From assembly GCA_008694505.1 (NCBI GenBank), contig VZDJ01007747.1, positions 5,297,390 to 5,361,389 of the forward strand: a DNA stretch of 64,000 bases, given 5' to 3'. Below are positions 25,530 through 36,900 of the stretch, one piece after another; within the stretch, counting starts at the first letter, position 1; every line of letters begins with the position of its first letter. A model generated the notes under the pieces. The model was not told the DNA's origin. It saw only the letters and a program-made list of their open reading frames with translations, and searched no databases. The DNA is from Cyanoderma ruficeps (lineage: Eukaryota; Chordata; Aves; Passeriformes; Timaliidae). Position numbers and translations under genes: made by a program.

Positions 25530-28500
25530 ATGAAACTGCTCCTGCTGTTCCTGCTCTGTGTTTCCTCTGTTCAGTCCCAGGGCTCTCTTGACTATGATGA
25601 CGAGGTTGTAGTACTGATATTGATTAATAATTTGTCATTAATAATTAATTTAATTTAATTTAATTTAATCTGCCTGGTNAATTTAATTTAATTGCATGTG
25701 TGACCTACTCAGCTTAAATGAGTTAGCTAAATTAGAAGTTGTTGGAAAAGATGATCCAGTGCATGTTCTTCTTCCACTTGAATTGTTCAAAAAATCAATT
25801 TTTTATATGTAACTCCACAATAGTTACTTTCTGAGTTTGGAGATGTTTTCTTCCTATTTCCTTTTCTGTAGGGAATGAAGAATGTTTGATGGTAAGATTA
25901 GTTATTTAGCTGGATTTAATAATGTTATTGTCTGTAACATATGATGTTACAGACAATTAGTATTAGATATAAAGGAGTAGAAATGTTTAATTAATCATGT
26001 CCTGTCTCAAAGACAGTAAAAACTTTTCCATAGAGTCAGTAGACATTAAAAAAAACCAAATCTAAACAAAGTTCCAGATTGTACAGCTTAACATTGGAAA
26101 TTAAGAGGTAACAATTGCTAAACAGAAGAAAAAGTAATGAGAAGCAATATAAAATAATGGTTTAATATATCTTTATTTTTGTTTAAGTAAAATATTTTAG
26201 TGGAAAACACAATTTAGAATTTTGGTACACTTTTTTATAATTTGAAAATCCCTGTAAAAATTAATTTACTTTCTGACAATCTATGGACATGTGTCTGCAC
26301 ATTGACTACTGGTAACACTTTAACACTAATGTGTTAAATCATTTTCAGCAATTCTGTGCTTTGTATGCTGCTTATTTTTGAAACTACTTGAAGCCTCTGA
26401 TGCTGGATCCTTTCAAATGTTTGCTTTGAAGCTAAGTCTGGGTGGATTGGAAACGGCTGTAGGTTTTGATACAATAGCTCAAACAACTATTAACTGGAAA
26501 TTTTGTTTGAAAAAATGCATAGGGACCAGGCTTGTTTTCCTTACTCAACCTCTTAACTTTGCTGTTTCTGGCAGATATGGGGAATGTAGACATCAGAGGG
26601 ACCTCTACAGACCTACTCTGAGAGACGTTATTAAATGGTTTTCCTAATTTCACCAGTTAACAGCTGGTGAAGTTGGCCTGAGACGTTTATTTGACGGTGG
26701 CCTGATTTCCTGAGACCTCACAAATATTCCTGTGGTCCAATAAAGAAAAGGAGACACTGAAAATGTGCTGCTGAATATGTTTCTTAGCCCCGAGGATGTC
26801 TAATTACTTTTTTTGTAGCCTACCACTTCAAGTTTCATGGTACTTAGTAGTTCTGGACTATGTAAGATTTATTCCTTGGCCAAAATTGGCTATTGAAATA
26901 TTGCTTTACTTTGGTTTGAAGACCTTTTAGTTTATCTATATCTAGGTATGGAGAGTGTGACTGGGTTTACAAGGGAGGCGACAGGAATGACTTTTACATA
27001 ATGTCAGTATAATATTTTCATTATGGCTTTTTCATTCCATTGCCCAGTTTTCCTTGCTGCTTAAAATACTAAAGAGTGCTGAATGGATGCCTCCACCCTC
27101 TGCACCCCATTTTGCAATAGCAAAATCCCAGATTCAGAGAGTTTCGTCTCCCCTTGGCTATGCAGGATGAGAGCCCTCCCAAGATGGAAATTCGGAGCAA
27201 CCGACCCCTGGACAAAAGGCGCGAAATGGCGCCCACGCTCCGGCCTGTGGCCCCTCCCATCACCGGGGCCGGATACCGGCCGCGGCCCCCGAAGCGGGGC
27301 AAGGCGACGGACAAGAAGGAACGGATCGTCTATCCTGATGCTGGAGGCTGCAAGCATGCTCTGGAGGAGCTGGTAGGTGTCCGGCTGGGGGGACGGCTGG
27401 TGACATACTGTCCTTTCCCTCTGGTACACCCAACACTAGAGTTTCCCTTGCCAAATAAAGGACGGTCATTCATTTAAACCGGTCCAGCTTTTCCTCACTT
27501 TGGTTGGCTTTGCTAGGACTGCATTCAGAAGGGTAATATGTCAGAGTCCATGAGCTTAGTTGCAGAGTCAGCGTGCAGCAAAGATGGGGAGGTGAGAGTT
27601 GAACCATGAACCAGGAAAGGAAGTATCTGTGGATCAGCCTGTGCCTTCTGCCTGGCTTTGCACAGGTAACTATTAAGGGAAGGAAAAACCTCTGCAGAAG
27701 TGCTTGATTCAGTTTCAGACGATCTTAAGAAATCCTTGGGATCAAAACAATCCCAACCTCCCATTTATTTTTTAAAATTAGTTTTAAAATGTAGTTCTAG
27801 TCTACCCTCAGTCACTGCTGCAGCTCTTACGGGACAGCATACCAGCATGCTGACATCCAGCGCACCCTTTGCTGTCTTGCAGCAATCTATCACACGTGTC
27901 TGTCATGATCCCTTCTGGAAAATGCAAGCTGTAGCAACGCTGAGAGGCATCTTAGCGACTGAGCACAATTTTGAGTGTGGAAGTAGCCAGCAAATGAAGT
28001 TTGTTAAAGCTTATCTAGATGCTTAAATTTCTCACATTACACATTCTTCACTGTGTTCAAAGGTTTGGTTGTTCACTGATGGGACTAGAACTTCTTTACT
28101 TTTATTTACAGCCCTTTTTCTTTCTTTTCAGGGAGTGCTGTGTCCAACTGGATGTGAGCTGAGAACTACACTGTTAAAGCAGGAAAAATCTGTGAAAGGA
28201 GTTATTAATGATCTAAAAGTTAAAGTGAACACACTTTCAGAGAGCTCCTCAACTTTCTATGAATATGTGACCGTTCTTGAAGATAAATTGGTAAAGAGGC
28301 AAAAACAAAGAAAAGGTATGCTATTTCTCTGAACTACTAATCTAAATGGTATTGAAGTTTTATTTTCATTCCTGCAGTTACTTTTGAATGGGACTTCTTA
28401 AAAAACTTAAAAATACTCTGCAATGTCTAGCAAAGAAGGGTTCTGTGACTGTGACATCTTAAATCTTAAAAAACATCCTTTGAGAGAGGCAAAGGAATGG

Positions 28501-30960
28501 ATCTCATACTAAGGCAAGATTCATATGAGGCCTCTGAATGGACGTCATTCACATGTTCCCCTTACCTGTTTTCCTGTGTCCATCCAATCCATTTATGAGC
28601 AGCCTCTGGATTGACACCATGGCTCCCCAGAGAGAAGAGAATTGCTGCTCTTTGGCAGAATGAAGCACCACCATAAATCTATTAGCTAGCAAAGAAAAAA
28701 CAGTACACACGCGCCACTTCCCTGAGAGTATCTGCATAGTTTTTGCACACTTTAGAAAAGTAAGCAAAAAGAAAGGCTCTTCCCGCCTTCCTTCCTAGTG
28801 GCATCCCAAATTGTGCTGACAAATTGCTCTTCATCATTTCCTAACTGGAAAATGTGTTGAAAACTAATCTGCTTTTCATCTCTTTGCTTTTCTAGACAAT
28901 GATGATTTACTTTCTCAGTACAACACAGAAGTGGAATTGCAGTATAATTATATAAAAGATAATCTGGACAATAACATCCCATCCAGCCTCAGGGTCCTTC
29001 GTGCCGTCGTAGATTCTTTACATAAAAAGATACAAAAACTGGAAAATGCCATTGCAACCCAGGTGGACTACTGTGGTGCCCCATGTTCTGTTTCCTGTAA
29101 TATTCCTGTGGTTTCAGGCAAAGGTACTCATTCAACTATAATGGCATCTTTTCTCCCATTTATGTCACTGTGCAAATTGATGGATGCATCTGAAGCCTGT
29201 AGAATTGATCAGGGTATTAGAAAAGATGGAAAGTGATCCTAGATGAAAAAAAAAAAATTCTCTTCTGGATCACTATACTGGTCAGACCAGAGATCCTTTT
29301 ATCCAATATCAGTCTTTTTAAGTGACCAGTAGTATTTTAAAGAAATATGTGCTTCAGGGTCTTTGTTAGGTGGAGGTGATACATTTATTACTATCATAGT
29401 TGTAGTCTTGATTTTTTTCAGTCAAGAAAGGTTCTTTCACAAGCTTTAGTTCAAGAAGTCATTTTGTAGTATACATACAACATGTAGCTAAGTGTTGCAT
29501 CATTTGGTTTGAAGTTTGAGAATTTCCTCTTCGGAAAAACTGCACAGTGCAGCTTTCTTTCTTCCATGATTCTTTCACTTGATGTATTACAGAAATCAAA
29601 ATGAAAGTAATATACTATCTATAGATATTTAAAACTGTTCCTATATAACAGCAAACCAAAGGATAAGAAGACTATTGAAGTTCACAGATCTTTCAATAAT
29701 AGTCTCTGTTTTATTCTTGCAGAATGTGAGGATATCATCAGAAAGGGAGGCGAGATATCCGAAATGTACCTCATCCAGCCAGATCCTTTTGTCAAGCCAT
29801 ACAGAGTATACTGTGACATGGAAACAGATAATGGAGGTTAGTGTGAAACTATGCTGTTATAATATTAATTTATCGATACTAAAAAAAAATCATATTAGTA
29901 ATTTGTGTTTTATACAAAGAAATATGAAATTATACCTTTTGTAATTACTTGGTAATTAAATCTGTTTGACTCATTTCGGGAAGTCTTGTTGAGATCATCT
30001 GCTGATGCAGAATAGGATACTTCTCTAGTGAAACTGGAAATAAATTGTCTATGTATTTTACTATGACCATCATGGAAGGTGCATAAGTGGGCAGACGAGG
30101 ACAGCTTGGCTCATTTCTTACCCTGCTCCAATGCACTTGACAAAAGGGCCATCCTTCAAGTTCTGCTTTTTCCACCTTTCCTTATGAAGCAAGGTTCCAC
30201 TTAAGCGTAAGCAAAAAGGGCAAAGCTGAGCTCAAAAGCAGTGAAGGACCCACTGCAAGGAAGCCATATGCTCCTCTGGTCCTGAAGTGAAGTTAAAAGG
30301 GCTGTATCTTAATGTTTGATGCTCCTTTTGTGCTGGTAATTTAATCCAAATACTCTTGCTCCCGCAGGCTGGACTTTGATTCAGAACCGCCAGGACGGCA
30401 GCGTTAATTTCGGAAGAGTGTGGGATCAATATAAGAAAGGATTTGGAAATATTGCAAAGAGTGGAGGGAAGAACTACTGTGATACACCAGGTAAAACACT
30501 GAGCATAAAATGCAAAGAGCTGTTCTCACTGAAACCATTTTCTCCTATTTTTTGAAGCTCTCAGGTTTTTTTTTAAATTAACTAATCCACTCCAGCAGAC
30601 CTATAGGCAAATATTAAAGTTGCCTTGAAATATGTTGCGAAGTCTGTCTCACAGACCTCTCACTTGTTTCTCAGGTGAATATTGGCTTGGAAATGACAAG
30701 ATCAGCCAGCTTACCAAAATAGGGCCCACTGAAGTTTTAATTGAAATGGAGGACTGGGATGGTAATAAAGTATCAGCTCATTATGGAGGTTTCACCATAC
30801 AGAATGAAGGAAACAAATATCAGCTTTCAGTTAGTAACTACAAAGGCACTGCAGGCAACGCGCTGATGGAAGGAGCTTCCCAATTGTATGGAGAAAACAG
30901 GACCATGACAATTCACAATGGCATGTACTTCAGTACTTATGACAGAGACAATGATGGATG
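25530..30960 (+). CDS. FGB: Fibrinogen beta chain, exons 1-7; terminal exon 8 missing from the assembly
   Basis: Exons: 25530-25604, 27166-27372, 28132-28315, 28896-29123, 29723-29836, 30368-30490, 30675-30960 (1217 nt, 405 codons plus 2 nt). Exons 3, 4 and 5 are 184, 228 and 114 nt, as in human. Residues 1-17 are a signal peptide, followed by fibrinopeptide B starting QGSLDYDDE. The expected thrombin site is EIR/SNRP at residues 35/36, where mammals have R/GHRP. Exon 3 has the disulfide ring CPTGC and the coiled coil; exon 4 has a second Cys cluster (CGAPCSVSC); exons 5-7 begin the C-terminal fibrinogen domain, including GENRT (N-glycosylation site). Exon 7 ends at a normal donor (TG/gtatgt), but the last exon was not found before FGA. 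The exon 1 donor may be 25604/25605 or 25607/25608; both keep frame. The protein is secreted, and the chain pairs with alpha and gamma in the hexamer. Confidence 0.95.
25640..25692. repeat. TTTAA pentanucleotide repeat with one N (FGB intron 1)
   Basis: Repeated taatt/tttaa units run through the segment and are interrupted by 'ctgcctggtN'. The N at 25679 probably marks an unresolved gap inside the microsatellite, so intron 1 may be longer than shown. Confidence 0.7.
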
Positions 30961-31831
30961 GTATGTACTTGCACTAGACATTTAAAATAAAAATAGAGCT
31001 GAATATAGATGATTTATGTAATTTGCCATTAGTTTTCACAGCATTTTGTAGTATGTCAAAGCATGTAATATCCCTGCAAGTTACCAGCTAAATGTCTTTG
31101 CAGTTCCTTTGGCATAGACAAGGAAAGGTAAAACTATATATTATGTTAGTGACAGTCCACAAACAAGTAAAAAGCACGCATGCTGAATTTTATTGATTCA
31201 ATGAATGACTTACTACAGACAAAGCAGCAAATCTGGATGCAATATAGTCATAGTCAGAGGCTGACAGCAGCAGTGCTGAGGGCACTAAGTAGGAATATTG
31301 GTACTCACTCTAGTAAAACATATAATGGGTCCTGAAGAAAGAGGCAGGTAGCACGTCAATTTAAACAGCAATGTTCTGCCTCCTCAGAATACAGGAGCTC
31401 AGTTGTAAAGTACATAATAGAGCGCTGTATCTCTAATCTGTGCTTAATACCTGATCACATATTCATGAATGAAGGAATTGTTTAGGTTGAAGAAGACATG
31501 CATTTCTCATTGTTTTCTAACTTTACATTTCATTGATATTGTAATTATCATTATGAACTGCAAGTAACTATAGTTATCAATCAGTAAACCAAAATGACAT
31601 TCCCAAAGAGGTGCAACTAAAATTTGATTTGTTTTTCTTAGCTGCTTTACCTTCTGAGTGCACCCTGCAGCACACACTTGTGATGCTCAATCCTTTACAG
31701 AAAGTTCAGAGAGGACTTAAAATGTTTATTGCGGTTTGAAAATTTCAGTACAAGGGCAGGTATATGTACTCTTTCGATCTGTTAGTCTATATTAGAGATG
31801 TCACTTTCCACACCTTTTTTTTTTTTTTTCC

Positions 31832-31832
31832 N
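31832..31832. other. Single-N assembly gap where FGB exon 8 should be
   Basis: One N follows a poly-T/CC pyrimidine tract, 871 nt after the exon 7 donor. No sequence encoding the conserved C-terminal beta segment (GGGWWYNRCHAANPNG type) lies between 30961 and 33790. Downstream sequence looks like a 3' UTR ending in AATAAA. The N is therefore read as a collapsed gap that swallowed the terminal exon. Other lone Ns at 4280, 25679 and 46619 also sit in homopolymers or microsatellites. Confidence 0.7.
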
Positions 31833-32091
31833 ATATGTACAATATGGTTATATTGTGACCTAAAATGAAAAGCTGTGTCAAATGTAAATCTAAATCTAAA
31901 TCTGTCTGATGAAAATAACTCACAAGTGTATTTTTTTCCATTTTTCATTTGTGCACAAGACAGAATTAACTATTATGGAATAACACTGATAAAATAAAAA
32001 AACAACTTGTTTCACTCTTTTACATAGGTCTTTTGTATTTATTTTAAAGAGGGAGAGGCTTATTTCTAAATGTTTTCTAAAAACCAATAAA
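31833..32091 (+). terminator. FGB: Probable FGB 3' UTR with polyadenylation signal
   Basis: AT-rich sequence right after the gap carries AATAAA at 31993-31998 and a stronger-looking CAATAAAGTC (AATAAA at 32086-32091). A triplicated TAAATC unit lies near 31885-31905. Assignment to FGB depends on exon 8 having been lost at the N. Confidence 0.5.
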
Positions 32092-32109
32092 GTCTCAAAA
32101 TTAAAGTAT

Positions 32110-33780
32110 TCTTCATATTATTCCTAAGTATCTGCATATAATCTGGGGAGAAGGAAATGTATTCCGCTCAATAAGAGACAGTTATTTTCTTTTACATTAT
32201 AAAAGTAACAATAACTACCTGTGTAACAAATTGAGAAGGAATAAATGTGAAAAGAGTGTTGAACAAATGGGTAGGTCACCGGTCCCTTAGCTCAAATCCT
32301 GTTGCTGGATAAAATATGTCCTTTTCTGGGACCTGGTTTGCATAATTGCTTTCCCACATATGTGTTTTTCACACAATCCTTATCATGAGACTAGAGTAAT
32401 TAATGTCTCCAGTCATAGAGTAGTGGAAGTTGAGTATTTTATCAAACCTAGTAGTCTATGCTCCCTTGAGCAGGCAAAGAGAAGACTTCCCAACCCTGGT
32501 ACACAGGATGAACATCGCCCAAAGAGTTCTGCCTTCCTCCTCCACAAAGGAAGGGACCCAGATCACTAGGGGTGGATGGGCCCCACCTGAAACCTTTAGT
32601 GTTTATTTAATCTGTGAAGCCCAGGAGGAAAACAGGAGACATAATCGCAGCTTCTCGCTAAAGGAGTGCAAACGTTCAGCATCCACACGGGAAGGCTTCC
32701 ACTCAGGCTAAGGAGCAAAAACATAATGTGCAAATGGAAACGTGTTTTCCAAAAGCACAGACACCTCCTCACATGAGTGTAAAGATGTCTTTGCTCTTCA
32801 GCAATATTTCCAAAAAGGTTAGACAGTGGCTGTATTTGAGAAACACTGAAAAAAAGGCTAAAATGAGCTGCTTCACCAGTATTTTATGATCTTTTTAAAT
32901 GAATGCAACATGTCAGTGAGATTAGAGGTAAGGAGTTTTTGTCATCCTTCTTTCTAGAAGCACAGAAATATTAAACATTGTAAATACTTCTGCAATTTTA
33001 TGCCATAAGGTGTAAAGGTCTTCTCTCGTCTTCTGTAATTATGTGACCAATATAACTGATATTCCATGCCGCCAGCTTTTGTCTAAAAGATCCTTATCAC
33101 ACACTGTCAGCAAGCTGATTTAAACCCCTTATCCTTAGTAAAATTCTTTGCTTGGCACATGTGCTGAGAAACATTCAGGTAGCTCTCATCTTGCTTGTTC
33201 TGGTTAGAGTCATAACCTTTTAGTTACCAGAAAACAATAGCCTGTTTGGGGAGTTGCATTTTGATGAGTTATTATGGAGTTTTCTTATTTTGAAGCTGCA
33301 AGTATGCATGGTAAGCTATCTATGAGTCATTAGTGGGATGGAAGGTCTATGTCCATATTTATAAAAATCAAAGCTTAGGAGATCCTTAAAAGTGAGCCCT
33401 AAAATGCATGCATTCTTTATCAAAGTGTGCTCCCTGTTAGGTGTGTGGCAAAAATGAGAACCCATACCACCCTTGGTTCTGCAAGCTGACTCCCACTGCT
33501 GTTGTGTTCCCCTTGAAATAGAAATGAGAGTGTGAATGTTGAACTTGGTTAGACTTTCACAGTCCCTGTCAGTGGAGGCAGGATTTCATTGTGAACATAC
33601 TTCTAAACACTTTTACTTCTTTAACACTCCTAAAACAAAGTAAATAATCCAAATTAAAATTTTTTATCTCAAGTTAAGGTGTGAGCTGCCAAAGACATAG
33701 ACAAAGTTCATATCAAAAGGGTTTTTAAATCACTTTTTCCTTGTCAGTTAAAAATAAGATCAAAAAGGTCTTGTTGATAA
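32110..33780. other. Intergenic spacer between the tail-to-tail FGB and FGA genes
   Basis: AT-rich, with no open frame of interest and no recognised repeat. FGB and FGA converge here. Confidence 0.55.
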
Positions 33781-33790
33781 TTAATCATTG

Positions 33791-33796
33791 TTTATT
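33791..33796 (-). terminator. FGA: Polyadenylation signal for the long (alpha-E) FGA transcript
   Basis: Plus-strand TTTATT gives AATAAA on the minus strand, 113-118 nt past the stop codon of the last FGA exon (33909-33911). Confidence 0.6.
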
Positions 33797-33908
33797 TTTT
33801 AATCTCCAAATGTGCTCAGTTGCCTTCACACTCACAGGGTAAAGGTACATCATATATACATGTATAAAAGATCTTTTCAACTAGTCATAACACGCATTAA
33901 AGGTCTTT

Positions 33909-36900
33909 CTACAGGGTTTCTATGGGCCTGATTTTCATTCTAACAGTTTTTAGGGAATAGTCAGAGGCTTTAAATGGCAGCCAGACTACGCCATTTTCAA
34001 TCTCGTAGGGGACATTGTACCTGGGGTCATAGTGGCCCCCCGGGTAGTAAATGCCATTGAGGTTGGCAGCCTGGCAGCTGTTGTACCACCAGCCTCCCCC
34101 ATACATCTCGGCACAGTTCTCCTCCCAGTGGTCCTGGTCCTGGTCAAAGGTGCTAAACTTCATCTGGGCATGGGACGTGTACTCAGTGCCCTCTTCCAGC
34201 CAGCCTGCGATCAGGGCATCCCCGGCTGTGCCCTCGTAGGAAGACACGGCAAGGGTGTACCCTTCAGCCTCAGGCCCTACCTGTATGAGATACTCTGCAA
34301 ACACAGCATTTCCATCCCAGTCCTCTAACTCTACCCGAAGGAGAGTATCATTCTGAGTCAGCAAGTGAAGGTTTTCATTGCCCAGCCAAAACTCTCCTTG
34401 CCCCCTGCCATCCACGCTGCCGAAACCTTTCTTGTAGTCTTGCCAGGTCCGGTTAAAATTCACTGATCCATCCATTCTCTGTTGGATCAATAGCCATCCT
34501 CCCAAAGTGGTCTCTTGGTCGCAATAAACTGACAAAACCTTATTGGATCCCGCTGGCTTGATTTTGAAAATGCCACTTTTGGCACCAGAAGTGTGTTTCT
34601 GGCGGATATCATCACAGTCTAAAAAAAAAAGTTGATCTGGTTTGACAGAAGTTATCAGCAAAGTTTAATAAAAGGTTCAGAGGAATCCAAATACCAATAG
34701 CTCAGAGGAAAATTGTTAGTCATGTCTTGGACTTATGCTAGGTATAGTGACAGGCAACATTAAAAAGAATTCAGGAAAGAAAATTTTACATATTTCTTAA
34801 ATTGTGAATTGTCTATGTAATACCCAAGTATTAATGACGTATTTTCCCTTTTGTTTCCGAGATGGTAACAAACAGACACAGTGCTTGCATTTAATCATCA
34901 CACTGTTGTACTACAGTATCTAAAATCAATGTGTCAGGTTGGTCATGGATGGAGTTCGGCTCCATTACCTCAATAACTACCTTTCCCAGTGCTGGCTGTC
35001 CTTCGCTTCCCTCCTGATGGTCTGAAGCTGCGTGCCTGAAAGTCTGGGGTATCCTCTGCACTCTGATCATGTTCCAACCCACCTAGCCGCTCATTTATGT
35101 CACGGATCTTTACTGATTTGGTTTCAAAAGTAGAGCCTTCCCTGGTCTTGAAACTAGAAGTCTTGGAGTGACTTGCACTGCCAGATGGGAATCCAGATGG
35201 CTGAAGTCTTCCAAAGTCATCTTCCTCCTCCTCTCCTAAGTCTCCAAATTTGTCTTTTCCCCCGTAAGTCCCTGAATGAGCGGATGCTCCTGTACCTATG
35301 TGGCTGCTGCCTGTGCCAGCTGTGTGTCTGCTGGTTGTGAAGCTGCTGGATCCACCAACGTGCTTAGTAGCAGTGGATGGAGAGTCAGGGGTAAAAAATG
35401 ACTCTAGCTCAGGGAATAAAGTCTCTAGCTTGTGCAAGCCATCTGCACCACTAAAATGGTAGCTGCTCCCTTCCCCTCCAACATTTCCAGCTAAATAGGA
35501 GCAGTCTGAGCCATCAGAAGAAACTGTTTTCTCAACTACTTCCTCTCTAGGGCCATCAGGCCCAGAGACAATTTTTTTCGTTGTAGTTTTGGTGCATCTA
35601 CGAACTGTGGAGGAGGTTTTGCCTCCCAGACTAGCTGTTTCTCTCCCATGACTAGGAAGAACTAATTTGCTGGTATGTAAAGGTTCATCCCCCCTTGATT
35701 CTGCCGTGTGATGTGAGCTGTCGCCTCGGGAGAGTTTCGTATCTGTTTCTGGTCTTTCTAATACCACTTCCATCTGCTTGATGTCATTAATTATGTTCAG
35801 GGCGTGCATTTCTGGCAGAGGCTTATGCTTAAAATGATCAGGAACATTAGAGTCCTTAAGTGGCCTCATTTTCAGTGTGCTCAAGGTGGTTGCTTGAAGC
35901 TCTGGGTGCAAGTCGATGGAGTTGGCTTGGGCAAGCTGCTTCTGGATGTTGTCGTAGCTTTCTTTGTCCACCTTGTAGTCAAAACTTCTAGCACACGTTC
36001 CTTTGCAAGCTCGTATCTTAATATCAATGTCCACCTACATAACCAGAGAGAAGTAATTTGGTTAGGGAGCTTTCCTGACTTTCTCAAACAGGATATATTC
36101 TACTGAACAGGGGAAAGATGAGAGGAGGAACTACTGCCTTAGTACCTCCCACCTACACCTGAGCTTTTCTAAAATTCAGTTTTGATGTCATCATAGGTTT
36201 ATTTCCATTGCAAATGCAACATGTGCAACAGCATCATGCACATGAGTTTCATGGAAAAGAACACTGTAGAAAGTTCCCAGTCTCTGCCACCTTTCTATTT
36301 GGGGTTTAGAGGTGTCTTCCTGATTTTGGAAGGAGTGTTGCAGAGTTGGACATGGTCCAATGGAACTGGGGCAGAAATGGGCCCTCCAAAGAGAGGGGAA
36401 GACTCTGTCATGGCCCTGCTGGGAGGACTGACCATTGGGGTTACCATTGCTTTCTCAAATGATCCAAATGAGGGATTTCTGTTCTAGGAATCAAAATGAG
36501 CCTTTGAGCAAAACCACTGTTTGTGCCCGGACTTTTCCTTGCACTACCATCGGAAGAACTGGCTGCAACCTGGGAACACAGGTTTTAATGCCAACCCCAG
36601 TTGTGGGCAGCAGTGGCAGCACTGGGGATGGACAGAACATGTCCCCTTTCTAACTACGCAGCAACGCTTTACAGAGTTGCCTCATACATAAGCTGTTATC
36701 AACAGATGGAGCATCCCTGTGGCCTGAGAGAGAAGCAGCAGACGGAACTAGGAACTCACGGAACTCATGCTGGGTTCCTAGAGACCAGAAGTAGAAAAAA
36801 CCCAGGATGGACAGAAAGCAACTCATTTGGGGATTTGTCTCAGCAAGTCAGATCCTGTGAGAGTTGTACCATGTTTTCTCCTGGTTGGAGCACTGCTCTG

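Noticed and set aside
30675..30985. FGB ending naturally with the exon 7 read-through YVLALDI
   Set aside because: The donor TG/gtatgt is normal and every known FGB has a further exon completing the fibrinogen domain. Loss at the assembly gap is simpler.
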